DNA of 64,000 nucleotides from contig NZ_CM000955.1 of assembly GCF_000159695.1 (NCBI RefSeq), forward strand, positions 1,528,524 through 1,592,523, in the 5' to 3' direction. Numbering within the stretch: position 1 is the stretch's first letter; each line of letters begins with the position of its first letter. Source of the stretch: Finegoldia magna ATCC 53516 (GTDB lineage: Bacteria; Bacillota; Clostridia; Tissierellales; Peptoniphilaceae). The position numbers and the translations under genes were made by a program. The notes beneath the pieces are model-generated. The model had not been told where the DNA came from. It worked only from the letters and a program-made list of their open reading frames with translations, and did no database searches. Positions 36,017-45,104 of this stretch are shown piece after piece.

Positions 36017-36034
36017 ACAAAGACCTCCTTTTGA

Positions 36035-36298
36035 TTAATCTTCTACATGGTTAATTAACTCCTCATATATAAGTGCGTCTACATCTGTTTTTAAAACCTG
36101 ACTTAGTCTTCTGTTTTTCTTTGCCTTGTTTATGCATTTTATATCCTTGCATAAATAAGCTCCTCTGCCATTTTTCTTGTTTGTCAAATCTACGGAAACT
36201 CCGTCATCTTTATTAAAAACAACTCTTATTAGTTCTTCCTTTGGCTTATTTTCACCACAAACAACACATTTTCTTAAAGGAATCTTTTTAGTTTTCAT
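36035..36298 (-). CDS. rnpM: RNase P modulator RnpM (YlxR)
   Basis: The 87-residue YlxR-family RNA-binding protein has the signature RKCVVCGENKPKEELIRVV and GRGAYLC (a YlxR marker GRGAYxC). Relatives bind RNase P RNA and tune its activity. It is placed between nusA and infB as in most Firmicutes. The ribosome site is GGAGTATTAA. Confidence 0.93.
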   Translation of the reverse strand: MKTKKIPLRKCVVCGENKPKEELIRVVFNKDDGVSVDLTNKKNGRGAYLCKDIKCINKAKKNRRLSQVLKTDVDALIYEELINHVED

Positions 36299-36323
36299 TT
36301 AATACTCCAAAACTTAAATACAT

Positions 36324-37598
36324 TTAATTTTCAGAATCTTCTGCAATTTCAGTGTTTTCGGAATCTAAAGAATTATTGTCTTCAGTATCCTCAATATCTT
36401 CAATTTCTTCTATATCATCTGATTCATGATATTTAATTTTATCAAATACTTTGTCTTTATCTTCATCTCTAACTTCAATACCATTAGATTCTAGAAAATC
36501 TACTTCTCCATCGAATTCAACAGACAAGCTTCCATCTTCATAAGATTCTAGGTATTGGTTAAGTCCTTTGATGTCTATTTTCCAGTTAGTTAACTTAGCT
36601 GCAAGTCTAGCGTTTTGTCCTTCTTTTCCTATAGCTAGAGACAATTGATCTTCTGAAACAATTACACGGCATATTTTTTGAGCTTCGTCAATGAATGTAG
36701 CTATTACTTCAGATGGACTTAAACTATTAGATATGAAAGTCTTAATATCTTTTGACCATATAACAATATCAAGTTTTTCGCCATTCAACTCATCCACAAT
36801 AGACTTAACTCTGGTTCCACTGAAACCTACACATGAGCCAACTGGATCAACATTTTCATCATTACTGAATACCGCGATCTTAGTCCTTGAGCCAGGTTCT
36901 CTTGCAACGCTAAAGATCTCAACAGTTCCATCATTTATTTCCGGAACTTCTAATTCAAATAATCTTTTTATTAGAGAATTGTCTGTCCTTGATAATATTA
37001 TTTGAGCTCCTTTTGTAGTGTTTTTGACCTCTTTAATAAAAAGTTTTAATCTCTTGTTAGGGGTATATTCTTCAGATTTTATTTGTTCTGAAACTGGTAT
37101 TATACCTTCTACTCTACCCAAATCTATATAGACAATTCCACGTTCAACACGTTGAACTGTTCCGGTGATTATTTCTTTTTCTCTGTCAATAAATTCGTTA
37201 TAAATATTATCACGTTCTGCATCTTTTAGCTTTTGAATAACAATATTTCTAGCAGTTTGAGCAGCTATTCTTCCGAAGTTTTTAGGTGTTATTTCAATTT
37301 TCACTTTATCACCTAAATCGTATTTACGTTTAATAGTCTTAGCTTCTTCTAAACTTATTTCAGTATTTTTGTCTTCAACATTTTCAACAACAGTTTTGAT
37401 TGCATATAAATTCACCTTACCGTTGTCTCTATTTATGTTAACTTCTACAGAACTTTCTTCGTTTTCATGGTCTTGATAATCAAAATTTTTCTCATAGCTT
37501 TTAATCAATGCTTTTTCTAAAGCATCGAAAACAACTTCTCTTGGTATTTTTTTTGATTTTTCTAATTCATCAAGAGCCTTTATAAAATCATTGTTCAT
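36324..37598 (-). CDS. nusA: Transcription termination/antitermination protein NusA
   Basis: RNA polymerase factor that promotes pausing and termination. The 424-residue protein has the N-terminal RNAP-binding domain (1-125, including AQTARNIVIQKLKDAER), an S1 domain (ITGTVQRVERGIVYIDLG), KH1 (EPGSRTKIAVFSNDENVDPV followed by GSCVGFSGTRV) and KH2 (QLSLAIGKEGQNARLAAKL), plus a very acidic tail (about 385-424). It starts 9 bases after rimP without a clear Shine-Dalgarno site. A terminator-like hairpin in the operon leader could be its own target. Confidence 0.97.
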   Translation of the reverse strand: MNNDFIKALDELEKSKKIPREVVFDALEKALIKSYEKNFDYQDHENEESSVEVNINRDNGKVNLYAIKTVVENVEDKNTEISLEEAKTIKRKYDLGDKVKIEITPKNFGRIAAQTARNIVIQKLKDAERDNIYNEFIDREKEIITGTVQRVERGIVYIDLGRVEGIIPVSEQIKSEEYTPNKRLKLFIKEVKNTTKGAQIILSRTDNSLIKRLFELEVPEINDGTVEIFSVAREPGSRTKIAVFSNDENVDPVGSCVGFSGTRVKSIVDELNGEKLDIVIWSKDIKTFISNSLSPSEVIATFIDEAQKICRVIVSEDQLSLAIGKEGQNARLAAKLTNWKIDIKGLNQYLESYEDGSLSVEFDGEVDFLESNGIEVRDEDKDKVFDKIKYHESDDIEEIEDIEDTEDNNSLDSENTEIAEDSEN

Positions 37599-37607
37599 AT
37601 ATTACTA

Positions 37608-38072
37608 TCAATCGAATAATGAAAGCTTAATCGATGATATATTACTCCTTTCAATTTTAATTTGATTTTTTTCTAATTCCAAAGATATTTCTTGATCATT
37701 GAAATCTTTTAAAATACCTTTGAACTCTTTCTTACTATCTAATTTTTGATATAAATTTACTATTACAACATTCCCTAAATTTTTTTTGAAATCTTTATCT
37801 CTAGTGAATGGTGTAGTTATATCTACTGATGCAATTTCTAAATAATAGGGATCTGAAATAGGATCTATTTCGTCTAGTTTGTCAGTTATTCTATTATTTA
37901 TTAACTCACAATCATCAATTGATATTAGACCTTCGTCCTTTTCAATGTAAAAAGTCAAAATATTTTTTCCATTTTGATTTGAATATTCTACATCATAAAA
38001 GTCTATTCCGGTATCTTCAATTAAAGGACTGAGGTCATTATTCATAAGTTCCCTAAGATATTTCTTATTCAT
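37608..38072 (-). CDS. rimP: Ribosome maturation factor RimP
   Basis: The 154-residue 30S assembly factor has the family pattern: YDVEYSNQNGKNILTFYIEK, ISIDDCELINNRITDKLDE and YLEIASVDITTPFTRDKDF (the SPGLxRPL region, here changed to TPFTRD). It is the first gene of the rimP-nusA-infB operon and has an AAAAGGAGAT ribosome site. Confidence 0.94.
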   Translation of the reverse strand: MNKKYLRELMNNDLSPLIEDTGIDFYDVEYSNQNGKNILTFYIEKDEGLISIDDCELINNRITDKLDEIDPISDPYYLEIASVDITTPFTRDKDFKKNLGNVVIVNLYQKLDSKKEFKGILKDFNDQEISLELEKNQIKIERSNISSIKLSLFD

Positions 38073-38104
38073 ATATCTCCTTTTCGTAAATTATTTAAAT
38101 AAAG

Positions 38105-38126
38105 AAGAGTGGGATTTCCCACTCTT
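38105..38126 (-). terminator. Terminator-like hairpin between the floA operon and rimP, inside the rimP leader
   Basis: A 9-bp stem, AAGAGTGGG (38105-38113) with CCCACTCTT (38118-38126), and a 4-base loop; on the - strand CTTTATTT follows. It can end the floA operon, but it also lies between the predicted rimP promoter and rimP itself, so it could act as a leader attenuator. Confidence 0.75.
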
Positions 38127-38148
38127 AGCCACAATTTATTCTAAACAT

Positions 38149-38177
38149 ATTGTATCATAATTAATCATAATAATCAA
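38149..38177 (-). promoter_or_regulatory. Probable promoter of the rimP-nusA-infB operon
   Basis: On the - strand TTGATT (38177-38172), a 17-base spacer and TACAAT (38154-38149). It lies directly after the stop of the upstream gene and before the hairpin. Confidence 0.6.
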
Positions 38178-38178
38178 A

Positions 38179-38592
38179 CTATCTTCTATTTCTTAAAGAC
38201 AAAGGCTTATCAATTATTTCTTTAATAATGATAGCTTTTTTTAATTCATCTTTATGTTTAAATTCATCATTAATCTCAACTCTAATAAGTTCTAATTCGT
38301 CGTTTTTTTCTTCGAAAAAATCTTTATCAATTAATTTTTGATTTTCTTTTCTATTATTAGTTTGCTCAAAATTATCGATATTATTTTGATTGTATTGAGA
38401 ATTGTTTGATTTATTAGAAGATAATTTCGTATTTGATTTATCTTTTCTTAAATCTTCTAATGTCTTTTTCTTACGATAGTTCTTACGGTTAAAGTTTTTT
38501 TGATAACGTCTTGAACTACTCATGTGAATAAAATAGTTAGCAAAAAACTTTACAATTATTATCGTAATTACAAGAGATAGAAAAGAAAACAT
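38179..38592 (-). CDS. Unrecognised small membrane-anchored basic protein
   Basis: The 137-residue protein has one N-terminal membrane helix (about 2-20), then a strongly basic stretch (RRYQKNFNRKNYRKKK), an Asn/Ser/Gln-rich linker, and an acidic-mixed C-terminal part ending in KPLSLRNRR. I do not recognise a domain. Its ATG overlaps the floA stop (TAATG), so it is co-translated with floA and may be a membrane partner of the flotillin system. There is no signal cleavage site of note. Confidence 0.7.
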   Translation of the reverse strand: MFSFLSLVITIIIVKFFANYFIHMSSSRRYQKNFNRKNYRKKKTLEDLRKDKSNTKLSSNKSNNSQYNQNNIDNFEQTNNRKENQKLIDKDFFEEKNDELELIRVEINDEFKHKDELKKAIIIKEIIDKPLSLRNRR

Positions 38593-39575
38593 TACTTATC
38601 ATCCTCTTTAATTTTTTCGCTATTTCCAGAAATAGCTTGTCTCATCTCAGTATCACTTATAATATTTTTCATATTATAATAATCCAAGACTCCCAAATTA
38701 CCAGATTCTAAAGCTTTAGCGATAGCTAGAGGAACCTTTGATTCACTTTCAACTACTTTCGCTCTCATTGAACGAACTTCTGCTATCATTTCTTGTTCTT
38801 TTGCAACAGCCATAGCTCTTCTTTCTTCTGCTTTAGCTTGAGCAATTCGTTTGTCAGCTTCTGCTTGATCTGTTTGTAGTTTTGCTCCGATATTTCTTCC
38901 TACATCAACATCTGCAATATCAATCGAAAGTATTTCGAATGCAGTTCCTGAATCCAATCCTTTGTTCAATACAGTTTTTGAGATTGAATCTGGATTTTCA
39001 AGCACAGATGTATGAGATTCTGATGAACCTACAGTAGTTACAATACCTTCACCAACTCTAGCTATTATAGTTTCTTCTCCGGCACCACCAATTAATCTTT
39101 CAATATTTGCCCTAACAGTAACTTTTGCTTTAACTATAACTTCAATACCGTTCATTGCTACTGCAGCAATGTTTGGAGTTTCAATTACTTTTGGGTTAAC
39201 AGAAACTTGTACTGCTTCTAAAACATTTCTACCAGCTAAATCAATAGCTGCTGCTCTCTCAAACTCTAACTCAATATCTGCTCTTTGAGCGGCGATTAAT
39301 GCATTTACTAAAGTATTTACATTCCCACCTGCTAAATAATGTGCTTCAAGTTGATTAGTAGTTAGATTTAATCCTGCTTTTGTTGCTTTAATAAGTGGAT
39401 TTATAATGTTTTTTGGAATAACTCTACGTAATCTCATACCAATTAATTGTGAGATTTTAACGTGGACTCCTGAAAACTGAGCAGTAACCCATAAACCTAC
39501 AGGAACTAACGAAAAGAATACTAATAGCAAAATAACTATTAATATAGGTACTAAAAATGGAATTTCAAATGGCAT
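38592..39575 (-). CDS. floA: Flotillin-like protein FloA
   Basis: Scaffold protein of functional membrane microdomains. The 327-residue protein has an N-terminal hydrophobic hairpin (about 5-30), a PHB/SPFH domain and an Ala/Glu-rich helical part ([21 protein letters not shown] with EA repeats, in pieces). Strong family blocks are [54 protein letters not shown] and [16 protein letters not shown]. It follows an NfeD gene, the normal partner. In Bacillus it is yqfA. Confidence 0.97.
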   Translation of the reverse strand: MPFEIPFLVPILIVILLLVFFSLVPVGLWVTAQFSGVHVKISQLIGMRLRRVIPKNIINPLIKATKAGLNLTTNQLEAHYLAGGNVNTLVNALIAAQRADIELEFERAAAIDLAGRNVLEAVQVSVNPKVIETPNIAAVAMNGIEVIVKAKVTVRANIERLIGGAGEETIIARVGEGIVTTVGSSESHTSVLENPDSISKTVLNKGLDSGTAFEILSIDIADVDVGRNIGAKLQTDQAEADKRIAQAKAEERRAMAVAKEQEMIAEVRSMRAKVVESESKVPLAIAKALESGNLGVLDYYNMKNIISDTEMRQAISGNSEKIKEDDK

Positions 39576-39576
39576 T

Positions 39577-40194
39577 TTACACTCTCCTTACTATTATTTT
39601 AAAATCTTTTATTTCACTAACAACAACCTCGCAACCTTTTGGAATAAAATCTCCCCTAGTAATAGCGTCAATATAATCACCATCTATTTCGATTTTGCCG
39701 CTCGGTCTTAAAGGTGTTATAGTAATTCCTTTTTTGTTCAAGTATTTTTTTGATGACTGAGTAAATGATTTTGAATTAGTTTCTTTTAAAACAAATTTAT
39801 TGAATTTACTTGAGTCAAAATCTTTACTTAAAAATACTAATATAAACAAAACATCAATTGTTATAGCAATAGCTACTGTTAAAAATGCTAGGTACAGATT
39901 ATTAATGATCATGCTTATTCCTACAATCATTGATAAGACACCCACAATTCCAGCAATAAAACCACCTGGAACTATTAGTTCTAATCCAACGAATAAGAGC
40001 CCTATTAAAAATACTAATATCCCTACTATGTTGATATCACCGTGATTATAATAAGACAAAATAAATAGAACAGAAAAAACAGCAGTCAGTACACCGTATT
40101 TAATCTTCTTGTTTGATAACATAAGCAGTGTTATACAAATAAATGTTACTGCTAAAAAAATCATACTTAGAATATGATTAGAAAATATATCCAT
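39577..40194 (-). CDS. NfeD-family membrane protein
   Basis: The 205-residue protein has four to five membrane segments (about 5-130) and a soluble C-terminal OB-fold ([38 protein letters not shown]). It is the short NfeD form without the N-terminal ClpP-like protease. NfeD proteins work with SPFH/flotillin partners, here floA, one base downstream. A GTG at 40209 overlaps the AGGAGG site and is unlikely; the ATG at 40194 lies 14 bases after it, a long spacing, so the start is not certain. A consensus-like TATAAT (- strand, 40238-40233) upstream has no clear -35. The Bacillus gene yqeY, usual between rpsU and this gene, is absent. Confidence 0.88.
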   Translation of the reverse strand: MDIFSNHILSMIFLAVTFICITLLMLSNKKIKYGVLTAVFSVLFILSYYNHGDINIVGILVFLIGLLFVGLELIVPGGFIAGIVGVLSMIVGISMIINNLYLAFLTVAIAITIDVLFILVFLSKDFDSSKFNKFVLKETNSKSFTQSSKKYLNKKGITITPLRPSGKIEIDGDYIDAITRGDFIPKGCEVVVSEIKDFKIIVRRV

Positions 40195-40252
40195 AGAAAA
40201 CGATAACACCTCCTAAATATCTTTATAACACAATTATACACTAAACAAAGCA

Positions 40253-40281
40253 ATAAAAAAAGATTCCTATAAGGAATCTTT
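40253..40281 (-). terminator. Terminator of rpsU
   Basis: A 9-bp stem, AAAGATTCC (40259-40267) with GGAATCTTT (40273-40281), and a T-run on the - strand that continues to 40253. Confidence 0.9.
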
Positions 40282-40299
40282 GATTAAATATCAATTTCA

Positions 40300-40479
40300 T
40301 TAGAAATTTCTTTTTTTTCTTTTAGCTGCTTCAGATTTTTTCTTTTTCTTTACGCTAGGCTTTTCATAATGTTCTCTTTTTCTATATTCAGATAAAACTC
40401 CAGATCTAGCACATTGTCTTTTAAATCTTTTTATAGCATTATCTAATGATTCGTTTTCTCCTACTTTAATTTCTGACAT
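40300..40479 (-). CDS. rpsU: 30S ribosomal protein S21
   Basis: A short gene of 59 codons: it starts [20 protein letters not shown], continues with [21 protein letters not shown] and ends in a Lys/Arg-rich tail ([16 protein letters not shown]). This is the standard S21 pattern and length. A strong GGGGAGGG ribosome site lies before the ATG, a promoter upstream and a terminator downstream, so it is a single-gene unit. S21 sits near the mRNA-anti-SD site on the 30S platform. Confidence 0.97.
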   Translation of the reverse strand: MSEIKVGENESLDNAIKRFKRQCARSGVLSEYRKREHYEKPSVKKKKKSEAAKRKKRNF

Positions 40480-40539
40480 GGTTTCCCTCCCCTCTTTATT
40501 GCAAGAATGCTCACAAAAGAGCAGAATTTATACCAAAAT

Positions 40540-40568
40540 AGTATAACACAATTCTAATAAAATAACAA
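40540..40568 (-). promoter_or_regulatory. Promoter of rpsU
   Basis: On the - strand TTGTTA (40568-40563), a 17-base spacer and TATACT (40545-40540). The leader between it and the gene can form a small hairpin (TGCTC/GAGCA near 40508-40523). Confidence 0.68.
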
Positions 40569-40573
40569 TATTT

Positions 40574-40909
40574 TTATGGCCAGCTAAGTTTTTTCTTGCC
40601 TAACACGTGAAAATGCATGTGATGTACTGTTTGTCCACCATCTTCTCCACAGTTATTTACTATTCTATAGCCAGACTTATCAACATCGAACTCTTTTGCT
40701 AGTTTTGCAATTACTTCAAATATATGAGCAACTATTTGTGAATTTGATTCATCAATATCATTAGCACCAGAAATATGTTCTTTAGGAATAACTAAAAAAT
40801 GTACTGGAGTAACAGGATTGATGTCGTGAAAAGCGTATACCAAATCATCCTCATATATTTTTTTAGAAGGTATTTCTCCATTAACTATTTTACAAAATAC
40901 ACAGTCCAT
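40574..40909 (-). CDS. HIT-family nucleotide hydrolase (HinT-like)
   Basis: The 111-residue purine nucleoside phosphoramidase-like protein has N-terminal CVFCKIVNGEIPSKKIYEDD, the HPVTPVHFLVIPKEHI-type block, and the histidine triad HHMHFHVLG near the C terminus with GGQTVHH before it. It has its own promoter and a GGAGG ribosome site. The position between mtaB and rpsU is common in clostridia-like genomes. Confidence 0.95.
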   Translation of the reverse strand: MDCVFCKIVNGEIPSKKIYEDDLVYAFHDINPVTPVHFLVIPKEHISGANDIDESNSQIVAHIFEVIAKLAKEFDVDKSGYRIVNNCGEDGGQTVHHMHFHVLGKKKLSWP

Positions 40910-40926
40910 GACTCGCCTCCGGTGTT

Positions 40927-40955
40927 ATTATACCAAAAAATATTTAACTTTTCAA
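40927..40955 (-). promoter_or_regulatory. Promoter of the HIT gene
   Basis: On the - strand TTGAAA (40955-40950), a 17-base spacer ending in TGG, and TATAAT (40932-40927). It abuts the mtaB stop codon. Confidence 0.8.
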
Positions 40956-42248
40956 TTATTCACACACAAGTTCTTCATTTTCTCTTCTATTGCATACGAC
41001 GTCTATTATTTTATTGGAAAGATTTGGATTATATTCTCTTTTTACTCTTATATAATTTGTTGTATATCCTTTAATATATCCATCATCATTTTTTGATTCA
41101 AACAATACTTTTATTGGTTGATTTAACATATTATCTAAAAATTTGTCTGTATAATATTTTGATTTTTCTATTAGTAGTTTACTTCTCTCTTTTTTTACAA
41201 CTCCGGATACTTGATTTTTCATTTTACTTGCTACAGTGCCTTTTCTGTTAGAATATTTAAACACATGTATTTTTGAAAATTGAATCTTATCAACGAAACT
41301 CAATGTTTGTTCGAAGTCTTCATCAGTTTCTCCAGGAAAACCAACTATTATATCTGTAGTAATAGCAGCATTTGGATAATATTCTCTTATTAAATTGATA
41401 GTTTTCTCATACAAATCTGTATCATATTTTCTATTCATAGATTCAAGTATTGAATCAGAACCGCTTTGCAACGATAGATGGAAATGATCACAAAATTGTT
41501 CTACTTTACTTAATCTATCTAAAAATTGCTTGTCTACAATTCTTGGCTCTAATGAGCTCAATCTTATTCTCTTTATTTTATCAATTTGTCCGATATCTTC
41601 TATTACATCAATCAAACCAATATCATTATTATCTAAGTCTTTTCCGTATGATGCTACATGGATACCTGTCAGTACTATTTCTTTGAAACCATTATCTGAT
41701 AATCTTTTTGCTTCTAAAACAATATCTCTAATATTTCTAGAACGTATGGGTCCTCTCGCGTAAGGAATTATACAGTACGAACAAAATTGACTACAACCTT
41801 CTTGAATTTTAATATAAGATCTTGTCATAGAATGTTCTGTATTTATAGTTAATTCTTCAAATTCTCTATTTTTACCTATACTTTCTACCTTGTTTATAAT
41901 TTTATTAGATGATTGTGCTAGTTCACATAATTCTACGATTTCTTTTCGGTATTTTGTTCCGAGTATTACATTTACACCTTCAATATTTTCTATTTCATCA
42001 GGACTAACTTGAGAGTAACAACCTACTACAGCAATTATTGCATCACTGTTTTCAGATCTAATCTTAGATATTTGTTGTCGACTTTTTCTATCGGACAAAT
42101 TTGTAACGGTACATGTATTAAGCACAAAAACATCGCAATTATAGTCTTCAGTAATTTCATAACCATTTTTTACAAATAATTCAGCCATAGCCTCTGTTTC
42201 GTATTGATTAACTTTACAACCTAATGTTGAAAATTTTACTTTTTTCAT
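40956..42248 (-). CDS. mtaB: tRNA (t6A37) C2-methylthiotransferase MtaB
   Basis: Radical-SAM enzyme that turns t6A37 into ms2t6A37 in tRNA. The 430-residue protein has FSTLGCKVNQYETEAM, LNTCTVTNLSDRKSRQ and VVGCYSQ (N-terminal cluster), CSQFCSYC within EGCSQFCSYCIIPYARGPIR (SAM cluster), and a C-terminal TRAM domain. The GCKVNQYE segment marks MtaB/YqeV rather than MiaB. It overlaps rsmE by one base and ends the dnaJ-prmA-rsmE-mtaB unit. Confidence 0.95.
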   Translation of the reverse strand: MKKVKFSTLGCKVNQYETEAMAELFVKNGYEITEDYNCDVFVLNTCTVTNLSDRKSRQQISKIRSENSDAIIAVVGCYSQVSPDEIENIEGVNVILGTKYRKEIVELCELAQSSNKIINKVESIGKNREFEELTINTEHSMTRSYIKIQEGCSQFCSYCIIPYARGPIRSRNIRDIVLEAKRLSDNGFKEIVLTGIHVASYGKDLDNNDIGLIDVIEDIGQIDKIKRIRLSSLEPRIVDKQFLDRLSKVEQFCDHFHLSLQSGSDSILESMNRKYDTDLYEKTINLIREYYPNAAITTDIIVGFPGETDEDFEQTLSFVDKIQFSKIHVFKYSNRKGTVASKMKNQVSGVVKKERSKLLIEKSKYYTDKFLDNMLNQPIKVLFESKNDDGYIKGYTTNYIRVKREYNPNLSNKIIDVVCNRRENEELVCE

Positions 42249-42973
42249 TATTTTATATCTCCTAATTCATATTGAATAATACTCAAAGCACAAATTGGAG
42301 CTGTATCTGCGCGTAAAATTCTGTTTCCCAATGAAACTGATTTAAATCCTTTTGACTTTAAAACTTGTAAATTTTCTTCAGATAATCCGCCTTCTGGGCC
42401 AATGAAAATATTAATATCTTTGTTATTTGAATTAGTTAACAAAGATTGGAAACTTTCAGTTTCATTTTCATAGAATACTAAATTTAAAAAATTATTTTGA
42501 GTTGAAATTTTATTGATATTAATTAGTCCTTCAATTTCAGGGATAAATGTTCTCTTTGACTGTTTCGAAGATTCTAGTGCTATTTTTTCAAATCTATTCT
42601 TTTTCTTAATCCACTTTTTTTCGTCTAATTTGACAACAGTTCGTTCTGTTTCTACAAATACGATTCTGTTTACTCCCAATTCAGTGGCTTTTTGAATGAT
42701 ATACTCATTTTTATCTGATTTAAGGATACATTGATACAAAGTAATGTTCAAAGGAGATTCATATTGAATGTTATCTTCATCTATTATTTTACAAATTATT
42801 TCATCGGGAGTAATATCTTCAATCTCAGTTACAAAAGTTGTATCTCCAATTACTTGATGAATCAAATCACCTTTTGTAAGCCTTAAAGAATTTTTGATAT
42901 GATTATAATCTTCGCCTTTTATAATAATTTTATCATCTATCTTATCTTCGGGATTACGAAAAGTCCTATACAT
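42248..42973 (-). CDS. rsmE: 16S rRNA (uracil1498-N3)-methyltransferase
   Basis: SPOUT-class methyltransferase of 241 residues. Motifs seen are YQCILKSDKNEYIIQKATEL, VKLDEKKWIKKKNRFEKIA, ESSKQSKRTFIPEI and the knot with FIGPEGGLSEENL and SLGNRILRADTAP. It overlaps prmA by 8 bases and mtaB by one. This matches Bacillus yqeU in the dnaK locus. Confidence 0.95.
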   Translation of the reverse strand: MYRTFRNPEDKIDDKIIIKGEDYNHIKNSLRLTKGDLIHQVIGDTTFVTEIEDITPDEIICKIIDEDNIQYESPLNITLYQCILKSDKNEYIIQKATELGVNRIVFVETERTVVKLDEKKWIKKKNRFEKIALESSKQSKRTFIPEIEGLININKISTQNNFLNLVFYENETESFQSLLTNSNNKDINIFIGPEGGLSEENLQVLKSKGFKSVSLGNRILRADTAPICALSIIQYELGDIK

Positions 42974-43889
42974 TTTTGAACCTACTTATTACGCTAATCC
43001 ATTCACCTTTTTCAGAAATTTCTACAATTTCAAGGTTATTTTTTTCTAAAATATTTATAATGTTATCTCTTTGTGAATTGATTAATCCTGAGCAAATAAA
43101 AACTCCATCTTTTTCTAATGCTTTTGGTAAATCTGGAATTAAAATGTCTAACACGTTTAATAAAATATTAGCTATTACTACATCGTATTTTTTATCAACT
43201 TTATCTAATAGAGAGCCTTCTACAGCTTTGATATTAGATATTTTATTCAGTTGCGCATTATCTAATGTTGCTTCGATAGCTAATGGGTCAATATCTGTAG
43301 CAAAAACTTCTTTAGCACCTAATTTTGAAGAAGCTACAGAAAGTATTCCTGATCCACAACCAATGTCTAAAACACTCTTATTATCTAGTTGCAGCTGTTG
43401 AAGTTGTTCAATGCATAAGTTTGTTGTTTCGTGGAGTCCTGTACCAAATGCCATTCCTGGATTAATTTCTAACACAGTGTGATCAGTTTCATCTATTTTA
43501 ATCCAGCTAGGTTTTATAAGAATATTGCCAATATAAAATGGTTCGTAATACTTTTTCCATTCATTAGCCCAGTCCATATCTTCAATTTCTTTGTTTTTAC
43601 TAATTTGAACATCTATCTTGTTATTGATAGAGAATTCATTAATTTTTGCTTCAATTTCTTCGTAACTTACTTTATCATCTTCGTAAAAAGCTTTAATGAT
43701 GATATTATCATGTGGTGTAAAATCTTCGTCGTCTATTACCACCCAGTAAGGTTGATCTTTCTTAAAATCTAAAACATCTTGATAATCATCTATTTGTAAA
43801 TTTTCGATTCCTAAATCGTATAGTATAGAACTTATGATTTCGTCATATCCTTTTGGACATTTAATATCAAAGCTTAGCCATTTTTCCAT
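42966..43889 (-). CDS. prmA: Ribosomal protein L11 methyltransferase
   Basis: Class I SAM methyltransferase that trimethylates L11. The 307-residue length is typical. It shows NEWKKYYEPFYIGNILIKP, LEINPGMAFGTGLHETTNLC, the SAM motif VLDIGCGSGILSVAS, ATDIDPLAIEA and VIANILLNVL. It overlaps dnaJ by one base (TAATG). prmA after dnaJ is the usual Firmicutes order. Confidence 0.97.
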   Translation of the reverse strand: MEKWLSFDIKCPKGYDEIISSILYDLGIENLQIDDYQDVLDFKKDQPYWVVIDDEDFTPHDNIIIKAFYEDDKVSYEEIEAKINEFSINNKIDVQISKNKEIEDMDWANEWKKYYEPFYIGNILIKPSWIKIDETDHTVLEINPGMAFGTGLHETTNLCIEQLQQLQLDNKSVLDIGCGSGILSVASSKLGAKEVFATDIDPLAIEATLDNAQLNKISNIKAVEGSLLDKVDKKYDVVIANILLNVLDILIPDLPKALEKDGVFICSGLINSQRDNIINILEKNNLEIVEISEKGEWISVISRFKNV

Positions 43890-45007
43890 TATTCAAACAT
43901 ATCCTTTATTTTATCAAATATTGATTTCTTTTCATTTACATTTAATTCTTGATTCATACTTTCTGAAAATTCAATCAATTTTTCTTTTTGATCTTTATTT
44001 ATTTTTTTAGGAACAATGATCTTAACAGTAAATAATATGTCTCCTCTTGTATTAGAATTTAAATATGGAACTCCCTTTGATTTAAGCTTAAATGTTGTAT
44101 TTGGTTGAGTTCCTTCTGGAAGCTCAAATTCTTCTACGCCATCTAAAGTTGGAACTTCAATTTTAGAACCAAGCACAGCCTGAGCATATGTGATAGGCAT
44201 ATCAAAGACAATATCATTATTAATTCTTCTGAAAAATTCATGTTCTCTAATCTTTATGATAACATATAAATCGCCTGGACTACCATTATTTTCGCCATCA
44301 TTACCTTCGCCCTTTACACTCATGATAGCTCCATTGTTTATTCCTTTAGGTATAGTAATGTTTATTGTTTTTCTTTGAACTTCGTATCCTTTACCTTTAC
44401 AATTTTCACATTTTTCATCGATTACATAGCCTTCTCCATGACATTTATCGCATTCAGATTGTTGTGTAAAAATTCCAAAAGGTGTCCTTTTAGTATCGTT
44501 TATGATCCCAGTACCGTTACATTTATCACATTTTCTCTTTTCTGTTCCTGGCTTTGCTCCATCTCCATTACAAACATGACATTTTACCTTTTTCTTATAA
44601 GAAATTTCTTTTTTGGTACCGTTAATTGAATCTTCAAAATCTATTTCCAGTTCGACTTGAATATTAGAGCCTTTTCTAGGGGCATTTGGATTTCTAGAAT
44701 ATGATCTAGAACTAAAACCACCAAATATATCACCGAAAAAATCACCAAAAATATCACCGATATCTGAAAATCCTCCACCTGATCCTTGATCAAATATTCT
44801 ATCTCCGTACATATCATATTTTTTTCTTTTTTCTTTATCGCCTAAAACCTCATATGCTCCGTTAATTTCTTTAAATTTATTTTCAGCTTCAGGATCACCA
44901 CTGTTTATATCTGGATGATATTTTTTCGCTAATTTTCTATATGATTTTTTTATTTCTTCTTGAGTTGCGTTTTCATTAACCTCAAGTATTTCGTACAAAT
45001 TTTTCAT
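43889..45007 (-). CDS. dnaJ: Chaperone DnaJ
   Basis: Hsp40 co-chaperone of DnaK. The 372 residues hold a J domain with HPD ([10 protein letters not shown]), a Gly/Phe-rich linker (about 75-105), four zinc motifs ([32 protein letters not shown]) and the C-terminal substrate domain. A terminator separates it from dnaK; a weak promoter candidate (TTGATT-N16-TAAAAT on the - strand) overlaps that terminator, so dnaJ with prmA-rsmE-mtaB may be partly independent of the CIRCE-controlled transcript. Confidence 0.97.
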   Translation of the reverse strand: MKNLYEILEVNENATQEEIKKSYRKLAKKYHPDINSGDPEAENKFKEINGAYEVLGDKEKRKKYDMYGDRIFDQGSGGGFSDIGDIFGDFFGDIFGGFSSRSYSRNPNAPRKGSNIQVELEIDFEDSINGTKKEISYKKKVKCHVCNGDGAKPGTEKRKCDKCNGTGIINDTKRTPFGIFTQQSECDKCHGEGYVIDEKCENCKGKGYEVQRKTINITIPKGINNGAIMSVKGEGNDGENNGSPGDLYVIIKIREHEFFRRINNDIVFDMPITYAQAVLGSKIEVPTLDGVEEFELPEGTQPNTTFKLKSKGVPYLNSNTRGDILFTVKIIVPKKINKDQKEKLIEFSESMNQELNVNEKKSIFDKIKDMFE

Positions 45008-45051
45008 TATTCACCATCCTAATCTACTGACTTTTCTATTTTACTAAAAGA

Positions 45052-45086
45052 TACAAAAAAATCAAGGGGTAAGAATTTTACCCCTT
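45052..45086 (-). terminator. Terminator of dnaK
   Basis: A 9-bp stem, AAGGGGTAA (45064-45072) with TTACCCCTT (45078-45086), followed on the - strand by GATTTTTTT. Confidence 0.9.
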
Positions 45087-45104
45087 TTTAAGATTTTTTA
45101 GTTA

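Noticed and set aside
42976..43401. 141-codon + strand frame within prmA
   Set aside because: It is antisense to the SAM-binding part of prmA and has no own start signals.
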